The notes: generated from the letters alone by a model not told the origin. Counted from the first letter of the stretch, positions 7,160-14,157 are shown. The stretch is 17,020 bases of DNA from JBBECF01 sp040881945 (GCA_040881945.1 JBBECF010000151.1:1-17020), one strand, 5' to 3'. Numbers and translations are program-made.

Positions 7160-7188
7160 ATGATAGGAACGTTTTCCGTAGTCGTCAA
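7160..7188 (-). promoter_or_regulatory. Sigma-70-like promoter with no gene
   Basis: On the minus strand TTGACG (7188-7183) and TATCAT (7165-7160) are separated by exactly 17 bp in an AT-richer patch. Transcription would run toward the repeat nest at 6560-7030, where no believable coding region starts. It may belong to a lost gene or an unannotated RNA. Confidence 0.5.
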
Positions 7189-7290
7189 TCGATTATCGCG
7201 AATTTGATCTTGATAGCGGCGATCTTGCAATAGGTTACGACGGAAGCGCGAGATGCCGGCCGGCGCGGCGGCGTAGGGGCCGATCTGCGA

Positions 7291-7317
7291 TGTAGGGCCG
7301 GGTTTGAAACCCGCCCC
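7291..7317. repeat. GGGTTTGAAACCC palindromic repeat
   Basis: CGGGTTT-G-AAACCCG is perfect over 7 bp, with partial GGGC/GCCC extension on each side. This GTAGGG...GGGTTTGAAACCC...CCC sequence is a widespread intergenic palindrome in alphaproteobacteria. It abuts the truncated coding stub at 7318-7356. Confidence 0.75.
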
Positions 7318-7356
7318 CTGTTTGGCGAGGGAGTCGGAGAAAACGCCGATTTTCAT
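7318..7356 (-). pseudogene. 5' stub of a probable sugar-phosphate isomerase gene
   Basis: The ATG overlaps the stop of the upstream oxidoreductase gene as ATGA, the classic sign of translational coupling. The first 13 codons read MKIGVFSDSLAKQ, much like the start of xylose-isomerase-like TIM-barrel sugar-phosphate isomerases/epimerases, which often pair with Gfo/Idh/MocA oxidoreductases. The next codons (AGFKPGPTSQ...) are only the translation of the GGGTTTGAAACCC palindrome. The frame then runs through intergenic sequence, with no TIM-barrel continuation. I read it as a gene truncated at the repeat. Family assignment from 13 residues is tentative. Confidence 0.5.
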
Positions 7357-8450
7357 GCTGTTGCCCGTGCGAATGCGGAGGTGAGGAGCTCGATGTCACG
7401 GCGCGCTTGCTCGACGGTGGTTTGCACGGGTGCCTGGCCGGTGGCAGCCGCATGGAACGCCCGCAACTCCTCGCGAAAGGCCTCCTCGTAGCTCGCCCGA
7501 TGATCGACGAGATCGAGGGCGTGGCCATCGCCGGGGCGGCGCAGCGTAAGCCGGGTGGGCAGGTGGCGCAGGTAAGGCGACGGAAACGTCAACTCGACGA
7601 TCCGGTCGGTGCAGTAGACCGTGATGCGCTCGCTATAGTCGGGCACGCCGGGCAGATTGAGGTGGGTCATGCAGACACGCCCGCCTCCGGGCAGGGCGAA
7701 CGCCAACTGGACGCCGCGGCCTTCGTCGAAGAGCGCGCCGTGGTCGGCCCGAGCCGGCAATTCCTGGCCGAGGTGAGCCAGCATTCCATGCACGACCGCG
7801 ACGTCGTGCACAAGCGCCGACAGGAACCCGCCGCCCAACGCACGCGCGCCGGCCTCGTCGAGCGCGCGCCCGGCCGCCTCGCGGAGCTGTGCCGCGCTCT
7901 CGGCGCGGGCCTGCTCGCGGAGCGCGGCAGGAAGATCATGCGGCCACGTCATCGGCAAGTGCGAAACGAAGGGCCCATGATCCGAGTCGTTGACCTCGAC
8001 GGAGATCAGCCTGACGTCCTCAACGCGTCCCGGGAGGAAGTCGAGCGCCCGACGGTAGGCGGGGTCGTAGCGCTTCATGTAGGCGACTTGCACGACCCGG
8101 TCGGCGCGATCGCGCGCGGCCGCTATCCGGTCGCAGCCACCGACGGTAAGCGCCAGCGGCTTCTCGCACATGACGTGCAGTCCGGCCTCGAGGGCGGCGA
8201 CGGCGAGCGCCGGATGGAACGGGTCAGGCGCGGCGATCACGACGGCGTCGAGGTCGCAAGTCAGCAGCCCGTCAAGAGAGGCGTGCAGCTCGTCCAGGCC
8301 ATACCGGGCACCCACGGCCGCGCGAACCGACGGCGAGGGGTCGGCAAGCGCGACGAAGGCAAATCGCGCGCGGTCCTCCCACAGGTAATACGCGTGCGCG
8401 GCCTGTCCCACGAGCCCCGCTCCGACCAACCCGACGCGCAGTTGCCGCAT
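7353..8450 (-). CDS. Gfo/Idh/MocA family oxidoreductase
   Basis: A 365-residue NAD(P)-dependent oxidoreductase of the family that acts on sugars, inositols and their derivatives. The Rossmann motif GLVGAGLVG is at residues 7-15. The AAPDPFHP segment and the C-E96-K97-P98 motif (family EKP, with the conserved lysine) follow, then the C-terminal alpha/beta domain with GGGFLSALVHDVAVVHGML, which carries the expected catalytic-region histidine. The frame is open to 8504, but MRQLRVGLVGAG at 8450 has GAGGG six bases upstream and is the family start. The stop overlaps the ATG of a truncated downstream gene. A promoter-like sequence with a palindrome lies just upstream. The substrate cannot be told from sequence. 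The cluster is bordered by repeat tracts on both sides, which fits an insertion or a decaying catabolic operon. Confidence 0.88.
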   Translation of the reverse strand: MRQLRVGLVGAGLVGQAAHAYYLWEDRARFAFVALADPSPSVRAAVGARYGLDELHASLDGLLTCDLDAVVIAAPDPFHPALAVAALEAGLHVMCEKPLALTVGGCDRIAAARDRADRVVQVAYMKRYDPAYRRALDFLPGRVEDVRLISVEVNDSDHGPFVSHLPMTWPHDLPAALREQARAESAAQLREAAGRALDEAGARALGGGFLSALVHDVAVVHGMLAHLGQELPARADHGALFDEGRGVQLAFALPGGGRVCMTHLNLPGVPDYSERITVYCTDRIVELTFPSPYLRHLPTRLTLRRPGDGHALDLVDHRASYEEAFREELRAFHAAATGQAPVQTTVEQARRDIELLTSAFARATA

Positions 8451-8483
8451 CCACGACCCTCGATTGGAACGATCCGATCGAAA

Positions 8484-8514
8484 AAATGGAAAACCATTTG
8501 GCACCTGCTGTCAA
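8484..8514 (-). promoter_or_regulatory. Candidate promoter with overlapping operator
   Basis: On the minus strand TTGACA (8514-8509) is followed after 17 bp by TTCCAT (8491-8486), a weak -10. A perfect inverted repeat AAATGG-AAAA-CCATTT (8484-8499, plus-strand reading) covers the -10, as a repressor operator would. It lies 34 bp upstream of the oxidoreductase start. No regulator gene is nearby. Confidence 0.4.
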
Positions 8515-8570
8515 TCGACGGGCCGGCGTTTTGGCACGAAAACAAGACCCTTATCGATGGGCATCAGCCG

Positions 8571-8612
8571 TTCACTCATGGCTGACGGCCGACGGCTGAA
8601 CCTGAAAGCTGT
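8571..8612 (-). repeat. TCAGC-type repeat tract after the ALDH gene
   Basis: Read on the minus strand, directly after the ALDH stop, it contains CAGCTTTCAGGTTCAGCCGT, then CGGCCGTCAGCC and CGGCTGATG. It resembles the tract after trcR (6478-6524) in sequence, in position and in sense relative to the gene. Confidence 0.5.
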
Positions 8613-8613
8613 T

Positions 8614-10119
8614 TCACCGCGCGACCTCGAACCGGATGCCCTGGGCGAGCGGCAGGTCGCGCGAATAGTTGATCGTGTTGGTGGCGCGGCGCATGTAGCT
8701 CTTCCAGGCGTCCGACCCGGACTCGCGGCCGCCGCCGGTCTCCTTCTCGCCGCCGAAGGCGCCGCCGATCTCGGCGCCGCTCGGGCCGATGTTGACGTTG
8801 GCGATGCCGCAGTCGCTGCCCGCGGCCGAGAGGAACCGTTCGGCTTCGCGCAAGTCCGTGGTGAAGATGCAGGACGACAGGCCCTGCGGCACGCCGTTGT
8901 GCAGCGCCAGGGCGTCCTCGAACTTCCTGTATTTCATGGCGTAGAGGATCGGCGCGAAGGTCTCCTCGCGCACGATCTCGGCCTGGCCCGGCATCTCGAC
9001 GATGGCCGGGCGCACGTAGTAGGCGTCGGGATAGCGGTTCGACAGCACCCGCCCGCCGCCGCTCACCCGGCCGCCGTCCTCAGCGGCACGGCGCAGCGCG
9101 TCTCGCATGCGCGCGAAGGCCGCCGCGTCGATCAGCGGCCCGACCAGCGTGCCCGCCTCCAGCGGGTTGCCGACCGTAACGCCGGCATAGGCCTTCTTCA
9201 GGCGCGCCAGCAGGGCGTCGTGGATCGAGTCGTGGGCGATCAGGCGCCGCAGCGACGTGCAGCGCTGGCCGGCCGTCCCGACGGCGCTGAACAGGATGGC
9301 GCGCACCGCCAGGTCGAGATCGGCCGAGGGCGCCACGATCATGGCGTTGTTGCCGCCGAGCTCGAGCAGCGTCCGGCCGAGGCGCTGTGCCACCCGCGGC
9401 CCGATGGCGCGGCCCATGCGCGTGCTGCCCGTGGCGCTGACCAGGGCGACGCGGGGATCGTCGACCAGGCGCTCGCCGGCCGCGCGCCCGCCGAGGACGA
9501 CCTGCGACAAGTCCTTGGGCGCGGCGCCGAAGCGCTTCGCCGCGCGGGCGAACAGGCGCTGGCAGGCGAGCGCCGTCAGTGGCGTCTTCTCCGACGGCTT
9601 CCACAGCACCGCATCGCCGCACACGACGGCGAGGGCGAAGTTCCACGACCACACCGCCACCGGGAAGTTGAAGGCCGAGATGACGGCGACCGGCCCAAGC
9701 GGATGCCAGGTCTCCATCATACGGTGGCCGGGGCGTTCGGAGGCGATGGTCAGGCCGTAGAGCTGGCGCGACAGGCCGACCGCGAAGTCGCAAATGTCGA
9801 TCATCTCCTGCACTTCGCCGCGGCCCTCCTCGAGGATCTTGCCGGACTCGACGGCGACCAGGCGCCCGAGCGCGTCCTTGGCGGCGCGCAGCTCCGCGCC
9901 GAACAGGCGGACCAGCTCGCCGCGCTTGGGCGCCGGCACGTTCCGCCAGTCGCGGAAGGCCGCCTCGGCGCGGCCGACCTTGGCGGTCACGCGGGCCGGC
10001 GTATCGCTCTTCAGCCGCGCGATCCCGGTCCCATCGATCGGCGTGCGAACAACCAGGTCGCCGACCTTGAGGCCGCCGGGGTCGAGGCCGAGGGAACGCA
10101 GGAGTGCCGTGATTTTCAT
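8614..10119 (-). CDS. amaB: ALDH7-family aldehyde dehydrogenase (aminoadipate semialdehyde type)
   Basis: A 501-residue NAD-dependent aldehyde dehydrogenase of the ALDH7 group, whose members oxidise alpha-aminoadipate semialdehyde (piperideine-6-carboxylate) in lysine breakdown. N151 lies in SAFNFPVAVWSWN, the general base E253 in LLELGGNN, and the catalytic C287 in GQRCTSLRR. The C-terminus FGGEKETGGGRESGSDAWKS and then YMRRATNTINYS is the signature of this group, so the family call is strong; the exact substrate is inferred. An ATG at 10140 is in frame, but MKITALLRSLGLDPGG at 10119 is preferred because the truncated paralogue at 11031 aligns from this methionine. It stands alone, between an inverted-repeat element upstream and a repeat tract downstream. 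Confidence 0.9.
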   Translation of the reverse strand: MKITALLRSLGLDPGGLKVGDLVVRTPIDGTGIARLKSDTPARVTAKVGRAEAAFRDWRNVPAPKRGELVRLFGAELRAAKDALGRLVAVESGKILEEGRGEVQEMIDICDFAVGLSRQLYGLTIASERPGHRMMETWHPLGPVAVISAFNFPVAVWSWNFALAVVCGDAVLWKPSEKTPLTALACQRLFARAAKRFGAAPKDLSQVVLGGRAAGERLVDDPRVALVSATGSTRMGRAIGPRVAQRLGRTLLELGGNNAMIVAPSADLDLAVRAILFSAVGTAGQRCTSLRRLIAHDSIHDALLARLKKAYAGVTVGNPLEAGTLVGPLIDAAAFARMRDALRRAAEDGGRVSGGGRVLSNRYPDAYYVRPAIVEMPGQAEIVREETFAPILYAMKYRKFEDALALHNGVPQGLSSCIFTTDLREAERFLSAAGSDCGIANVNIGPSGAEIGGAFGGEKETGGGRESGSDAWKSYMRRATNTINYSRDLPLAQGIRFEVAR

Positions 10120-10179
10120 CGTTTTCCGTCCAACGCTCATTGCACTCAGAGTCTGTGAAAGTATTGCATCCGCGTCGTT

Positions 10180-10323
10180 GCGTCCTTCGAGACGCGCCCC
10201 TCTCGCCGCGCTGCGCGCTGGCGCAGCGGGTCAGGGCGCGCCTCAGGATGAGGTTAAGTTTTTGTGGCATAAAGAAAAAACCTCATGCTGAGGAGGCCGC
10301 GTAGCGGCCGTCTCGAAGCACGC
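10180..10323. repeat. Long imperfect inverted-repeat element
   Basis: The left end GCGTCCTTCGAGACG and inner CCTCAGGATGAGGTT pair with the right side AACCTCATGCTGAGG and CGTCTCGAAGCACGC around an AT-rich centre (about 10256-10280). The right arm also has a small GGCCGCGTAGCGGCC palindrome. Sequences of the type TTCGAGACG...CCTCAGGATGAGG are common intergenic repeats in alphaproteobacteria. It fills most of the 234-bp gap between the ALDH start and hicB; no gene is seen there. Confidence 0.75.
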
Positions 10324-10353
10324 AAGACCGGCGATCCAGTCTTCATTCACAAT

Positions 10354-10692
10354 TCACGATGCCGCCGGGTCGCGCGTCGCCGCGGCCAAGCGCTCGGCGA
10401 CCCACGCATTGAGGCTCTTACCCGCCTTGCGAGCGGCGAGCGTGATCGAACGATGAATCTCGGGATCGAGGCGCACGACGAACTTGCCGGAGAACGGTTT
10501 GTCCGGCTCCTTGCCCCGCTCGGCGCACCACTCCAGGTAGTCGTCGACCGACTCCCGAAACGCCCGTCGCAACTCGTCGACGGAACGGCCCTGAAAGGTA
10601 ATCACATCGCGCGTGTTGACGACCTCGCCGTGAAAGAGCCCCGCCTCGGCGTCGAAGGTCACATGGCCGACGTAACCCTTATATTCCATCAT
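10354..10692 (-). CDS. hicB: HicB family antitoxin
   Basis: A 112-residue antitoxin that should bind and neutralise HicA and repress the operon. The N-terminal part (MMEYKGYVGHVTFDAEAGLF through VDDYLEWCAERGKEPDKPFS) is the partial RNase H-like HicB fold. The C-terminal part, GKFVVRLDPEIHRSITLAAR followed by KAGKSLNAWVAERL, is a ribbon-helix-helix DNA-binding domain. The frame is open upstream, but the ATG at 10692 overlaps the hicA stop as ATGA, so translation is coupled and this start is preferred. Confidence 0.92.
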   Translation of the reverse strand: MMEYKGYVGHVTFDAEAGLFHGEVVNTRDVITFQGRSVDELRRAFRESVDDYLEWCAERGKEPDKPFSGKFVVRLDPEIHRSITLAARKAGKSLNAWVAERLAAATRDPAAS

Positions 10693-10943
10693 GGCACGAC
10701 CCCTGCTTCGACGAGGTACCGGCGCATCGACCTCAACGCCCCCTTGTCGGTTTCCTTCCGTGGGTGCGGGCGATGGAAGACGGCGTCGATGCCGTTGAGC
10801 GATAGGCGCACCCGCGAACCTCGCCCTTCGCTGATTTCCGCCCCGCACGCCTTCAGCATCGCCATGATGTCCGACCACGGAACATTCGCCCGAACCGGTT
10901 CGGCGAAGATCGCCTCAAGTGTCTGCTGGTGCTTCCGACGCAT
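10689..10943 (-). CDS. hicA: HicA family mRNA interferase toxin
   Basis: An 84-residue toxin with a double-stranded-RNA-binding-like fold that cleaves mRNA and halts translation. The core GSRVRLSLNG...AVFHRPHPRKETDKGALRS holds the conserved histidine region (H57 and H60) and the KG(A/V)RS end of the family. The N-terminus MRRKHQQTLEAIFAEPVRAN matches the longer HicA subtype, so the start at 10943 is sound. The order hicA then hicB with a 4-bp overlap is standard. A consensus promoter lies immediately upstream and leaves no room for a ribosome binding site. The module separates the ALDH gene from a paralogous ALDH stub and is probably a later insertion. Confidence 0.92.
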   Translation of the reverse strand: MRRKHQQTLEAIFAEPVRANVPWSDIMAMLKACGAEISEGRGSRVRLSLNGIDAVFHRPHPRKETDKGALRSMRRYLVEAGVVP

Positions 10944-10946
10944 TGA

Positions 10947-10975
10947 ACTATAATATCACAATCTGATACTGTCAA
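10947..10975 (-). promoter_or_regulatory. hicAB promoter and likely HicB operator
   Basis: On the minus strand a perfect TTGACA (10975-10970), a 17-bp spacer and TATAGT (10952-10947) lie just before the hicA ATG (10943). The alternative -10 TATTAT (10955-10950) would start the transcript on the A of the ATG. The spacer holds the inverted repeat TATCA-GATTG-TGATA, a good candidate for autorepression by HicB. Confidence 0.75.
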
Positions 10976-10986
10976 TGGCAACAGCG

Positions 10987-11031
10987 GCCGGGGTGGACGC
11001 CGAGGGAACGCAGGAGCTTGTTCGCGTTCAT
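10987..11031 (-). pseudogene. 5' stub of a second ALDH7 gene
   Basis: The ATG overlaps the acyl-CoA synthetase stop (ATGA). The 15 codons MNANKLLRSLGVHPG align with MKITALLRSLGLDPG, the start of the intact ALDH gene at 10119. The DNA of the last ten codons differs at only two of 30 positions, third bases included. Similarity ends at about 10987, where the hicAB upstream sequence begins and a stop follows four codons later. The synthetase and an aldehyde dehydrogenase were therefore probably once coupled. Confidence 0.7.
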
Positions 11032-13247
11032 GGGCGCGGGCGCGCGTAGCCGACGGCACCCAGCGCCCGGGCGATCTCGGGCAGGATCGCCGGGTCGTCG
11101 ATCGTGGCCGGGGCCGTGTAGGGCTCGCCGTCGGCGATCTTCTGCATGGTGCCGCGCAGAATCTTGCCCGACCGGGTCTTGGGCAGCCGCCGCACCACCG
11201 CCGCCTGCTTGAAGGCGGCGACCGGGCCGATGCGGTCGCGCACCATCTGCACGACCTCCCTGACGATCTCCGCCTCGGCCCGACCGACGCCCGACTTCAA
11301 GACCAGGAAGCCGAGCGGCACCTGGCCCTTGAGCGCGTCGGCCACGCCGACGACGGCGCATTCGGCGACGTCCGGGTGGGCGGCCAGCACCTCCTCCATG
11401 GCGCCGGTCGACAGCCGGTGCCCGGCGACGTTGATGACGTCGTCGGTGCGCGTCATGACGTAGAGATAGCCGTCGTCATCCACATAGCCGGCGTCCCCGG
11501 TCTTGTAAAAGCCGGGATATTCGGTCAGGTAGGACTGCCGGTAGCGTTCGTCGGCGTTCCACAACGTCGGCAGCGTGCCCGGCGGCAGCGGCAGCTTGCA
11601 CAGGATGGCACCGATGTCGCCGCGCTTGGCCTCGCGGCCGCCGGCGTCGACGACGCGCACGTCCCAGCCCGGCACCGGCTTGGTCGGCGAGCCGGGCTTC
11701 ACCGGCAGGCGCTCGATGCCGAGGCAGTTCGCGGCCATCGGCCAGCCCGATTCGGTTTGCCACCAGTGGTCGATGACCGGCACGCGCAGGTGCCGTTCGG
11801 CCCAGTCCAGGGTCGCCGGGTCGAGCCGCTCGCCGGCGAGGAACAGGGTGCGGAATCCCGACAGGTCGTGGTCGCGGATGAGACGGCCGTCGGGGTCGTC
11901 GCGCTTGATCGCGCGGAACGCGGTCGGCGCGGTGAACAGGACGGCGACGTTGTGCTGCGCGATCACCCGCCAGAACGCGCCGGCGTCGGGCGTGCCGACC
12001 GGCTTGCCCTCGTAGAGCACCGTCGCGCAGCCGTGCAGCAGCGGCGCATAGACGATGTAGGAATGGCCGACCACCCAGCCGATGTCCGAGGCCGCCCAGA
12101 AGACCTCGCCGGGCGCGACGCCGTACACGTTCCGCATCGACCATTTCAGCGCCACGGCGTGGCCGCCATTGTCGCGCACCACGCCCTTGGGCTGGCCGGT
12201 CGTGCCCGAGGTGTAGAGGATATAGAGCGGATCGGTCGCCGCCACCGGCACGCAGGGTTGCGGCGTCGCGGCCGCGACGGCCGTGGCCCAGTCGATGTCG
12301 CGGCCGGGGATCAGCTCGGCCCGCACCATCGGCCGCTGCAGGACGATGCAGCGCGCCGGCCTGGCCGTGGCCATGGCAATGGCGGCATCGAGCAACGGCT
12401 TGTAGGAGACGACGCGGCCGGGCTCGACGCCGCAGGAGGCCGTGACGACGACCTTGGGCCGCGCGTCGTTGATCCGGGTTGCCAGCTCGTTCGCCGCGAA
12501 ACCGCCGAACACGACGGAATGGACCGCGCCGATCCGCGCGCAGGCGAGCATGGCGACGGCCGCTTCGGGCACCATCGGCATGTAGATCAGCACGCGATCG
12601 CCCTTGCGCACGCCCTCTCGCACCAGCGCGCCGGCGAAGCGCGCCACCTCGTCGCGCAGCCGGGCATAGCTGTAATGGCGCACCGTGCCGGTGACCGGGC
12701 TGTCGTAGATCAGCGCCAAGCGTTCGCCATGCCCGGCCTCGATATGGCGGTCCAGCGCGTTGTAGCAGGTGTTGAGGACGCCGCCGACGAACCAGCGGTA
12801 GAACGGCGGCCTCGAGCAATCGAGCACGCTGTCCCAGGGCTTGATCCAGTCGATGTCCGCGGCCGCCTCGCCCCAGAACCCCGTGGGGTCGGCGAGCGAG
12901 CGGGCATGGGCCGCGGCGTAGCCACCGCCCCGCTTGGCGGGCGCGATCCTCCCGGCCGGGCGCCGCGGCGCCGGGGCCTTGCGGGCCGGCGCCTTACGGA
13001 CCGGGGCCTTGCGTTTGACCGTTTTCGTCTTCGCCGCCGCCTTGCGGACCGGGGCCTTGCGGGTCGCGGCCTTCTTGCGCGCGACCTTGCGGGCGGGCGC
13101 CTTGCGCTTCGCGGCTTTCTTCTTCGCCACAACCTTGCGGCGGGAAGCGGTCTCGCGTCGCGCCGCGGCCTTCTTCCGCGGCGCCGCCCTGCCGCCTCGG
13201 CTGCCTGCCGCGCGCCGCTTGCCGGCGCCGACTTTCCGCCTTGCCAT
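11028..13247 (-). CDS. Propionyl/acetyl-CoA synthetase with histone-like N-terminal tail
   Basis: A 739-residue protein. Residues 109-739 are a complete acyl-CoA synthetase of the PrpE/ACSS3 group, which activates a short-chain acid with ATP and CoA through an acyl-adenylate. The family start GYAAAHARSLADPTGFWGEA is followed by DWIKPWD, the ATP loop YTSGTTGQPKG, DHWWQTESGWP, YKTGDAGYVDDDGY and the C-terminal KTRSGKILRGTM, with K695 as the adenylation (and typically acetylated) lysine. Residues 1-108 are unlike normal PrpE: about 45 are Lys or Arg and only one is acidic, in KAPARK/KRKAPVRK repeats like histone H1 or AlgP tails. No in-frame alternative start is seen between the tail and the enzyme, and GGGGGAG precedes the ATG at 13247. 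It lies 75 bp after the creatininase gene. Propionate versus acetate preference is uncertain. Confidence 0.9.
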   Translation of the reverse strand: MARRKVGAGKRRAAGSRGGRAAPRKKAAARRETASRRKVVAKKKAAKRKAPARKVARKKAATRKAPVRKAAAKTKTVKRKAPVRKAPARKAPAPRRPAGRIAPAKRGGGYAAAHARSLADPTGFWGEAAADIDWIKPWDSVLDCSRPPFYRWFVGGVLNTCYNALDRHIEAGHGERLALIYDSPVTGTVRHYSYARLRDEVARFAGALVREGVRKGDRVLIYMPMVPEAAVAMLACARIGAVHSVVFGGFAANELATRINDARPKVVVTASCGVEPGRVVSYKPLLDAAIAMATARPARCIVLQRPMVRAELIPGRDIDWATAVAAATPQPCVPVAATDPLYILYTSGTTGQPKGVVRDNGGHAVALKWSMRNVYGVAPGEVFWAASDIGWVVGHSYIVYAPLLHGCATVLYEGKPVGTPDAGAFWRVIAQHNVAVLFTAPTAFRAIKRDDPDGRLIRDHDLSGFRTLFLAGERLDPATLDWAERHLRVPVIDHWWQTESGWPMAANCLGIERLPVKPGSPTKPVPGWDVRVVDAGGREAKRGDIGAILCKLPLPPGTLPTLWNADERYRQSYLTEYPGFYKTGDAGYVDDDGYLYVMTRTDDVINVAGHRLSTGAMEEVLAAHPDVAECAVVGVADALKGQVPLGFLVLKSGVGRAEAEIVREVVQMVRDRIGPVAAFKQAAVVRRLPKTRSGKILRGTMQKIADGEPYTAPATIDDPAILPEIARALGAVGYARPRP

Positions 13248-13322
13248 CGCTCCCCCCGTCCGCCGAGCCGCGCTCCGCTCTCCCGATACTGCGGGAAAAC
13301 GCCCGGCCTTGCCAAGCCGCGC

Positions 13323-14069
13323 TCAACCGGCCGCGAGCCAGGTCCGGTAATCCTCGGCGAGGGCCTCGACGGCGGCGGCGTAGAATCGGGCGCCGGCCGC
13401 CGCGCTGGCGAGGCCGGGGTTGGAGCCGATGCGGCCGTCGGGGAAGCGGCGGCGGTAGTCGGCGGCGTCGGTGAACTCGCCGGTCGGCGCCACCGGCGGG
13501 TCGAGCGCCATCGGCCGCGCGGCCTGCGGATAGGCGTGCCAGGTCAGCGACACCTCGGACGGCGTGGCGTGGCTGCCTTCGGATTCGCCGTAGAGCTCCT
13601 TCGCCAGCGCGGCGACGGCCGGCGCCTGCCACCAGTTGCGCAGCCGGCAGCGCAGTGCCGGCGCGTTGTCGGCCGAGGCCAGGCTGGCGTCGGCGTAGAT
13701 TTCCGAGAACGCGGCGCTCAGCGTCGCGATGTTGCCGCCGTGGCCGTTGACGAAATAGAAGCTGCGGAAGCCGTGCCGCGCCAGCGAGGCGATGCAGTCG
13801 CGCACCACCGCGATCAGGGTCGATGGCCGCAGCGTCATCGAGCCGGCGAAGGCCAAGTGGTGCTGCGCCATGCCGACGGCGATGGTCGGCGCCACCAGGG
13901 CCTCGGCCGCCTCGCCCAGCCCGCGCGCCACGACCTCGGCGCAAATGGCGTCGGTGCCGATCAGGCCGTTCGGCCCGTGCTGCTCGGTCGACCCGATGGG
14001 GACGACGATGCCCCGGCTGCGCCGCAGGTAGTCCTCGACCGCCGGCCAGGTCTCGAGGTGCAACAGCAT
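13323..14069 (-). CDS. Creatininase family amidohydrolase
   Basis: A 248-residue metal-dependent hydrolase of the creatininase family, which includes creatinine amidohydrolase and related lactam/amide hydrolases. The metal-binding segments are PIGSTEQHGPNGLIGTD (E29, H31, D40) and NGHGGN (H110). SHATPSEVS (H167, E172) takes the place of the family's later His/Glu motif. GLIGTD replaces the more common HLPLGTD, so the substrate may not be creatinine. GGGAGG lies five bases before ATG 14069. It is co-directional with the CoA synthetase (75 bp gap) and divergent from the acyl-CoA ligase (88 bp gap). Confidence 0.87.
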   Translation of the reverse strand: MLLHLETWPAVEDYLRRSRGIVVPIGSTEQHGPNGLIGTDAICAEVVARGLGEAAEALVAPTIAVGMAQHHLAFAGSMTLRPSTLIAVVRDCIASLARHGFRSFYFVNGHGGNIATLSAAFSEIYADASLASADNAPALRCRLRNWWQAPAVAALAKELYGESEGSHATPSEVSLTWHAYPQAARPMALDPPVAPTGEFTDAADYRRRFPDGRIGSNPGLASAAAGARFYAAAVEALAEDYRTWLAAG

Positions 14070-14120
14070 GCCGTCCTCCCGTTCCCAACGCCGGCCCTGT
14101 CATGCCCTGCCGGCGGCGCG

Positions 14121-14151
14121 CTGGCAAGGGACGGCCGCGCTGTTCTATGAT
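14121..14151 (+). promoter_or_regulatory. Possible promoter giving a leaderless mRNA
   Basis: TATGAT (14146-14151) is a near-consensus -10 whose expected start point, 7 nt further on, is the A of the ligase ATG at 14158. The -35 is weak (CTGGCA at 14121-14126, spacing 19). No Shine-Dalgarno sequence fits before the ATG. Confidence 0.35.
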
Positions 14152-14157
14152 CGCCTT

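Noticed and set aside
7069..7317. Continuation of the isomerase-like stub as a 95-residue protein.
   Set aside because: After 13 codons the sequence is only a translated palindrome (AGFKPGPTSQ) and low-complexity Arg/Pro-rich residues, with nothing resembling a TIM barrel.
10140..10140. The upstream in-frame ATG at 10140 as the ALDH start.
   Set aside because: It has no better ribosome binding site, and the paralogous stub aligns from the ATG at 10119, so the shorter start is preferred.
11376..14150. A 924-codon plus-strand open frame.
   Set aside because: It is antisense to the CoA synthetase and creatininase genes and low in complexity. Its length follows from high GC content.
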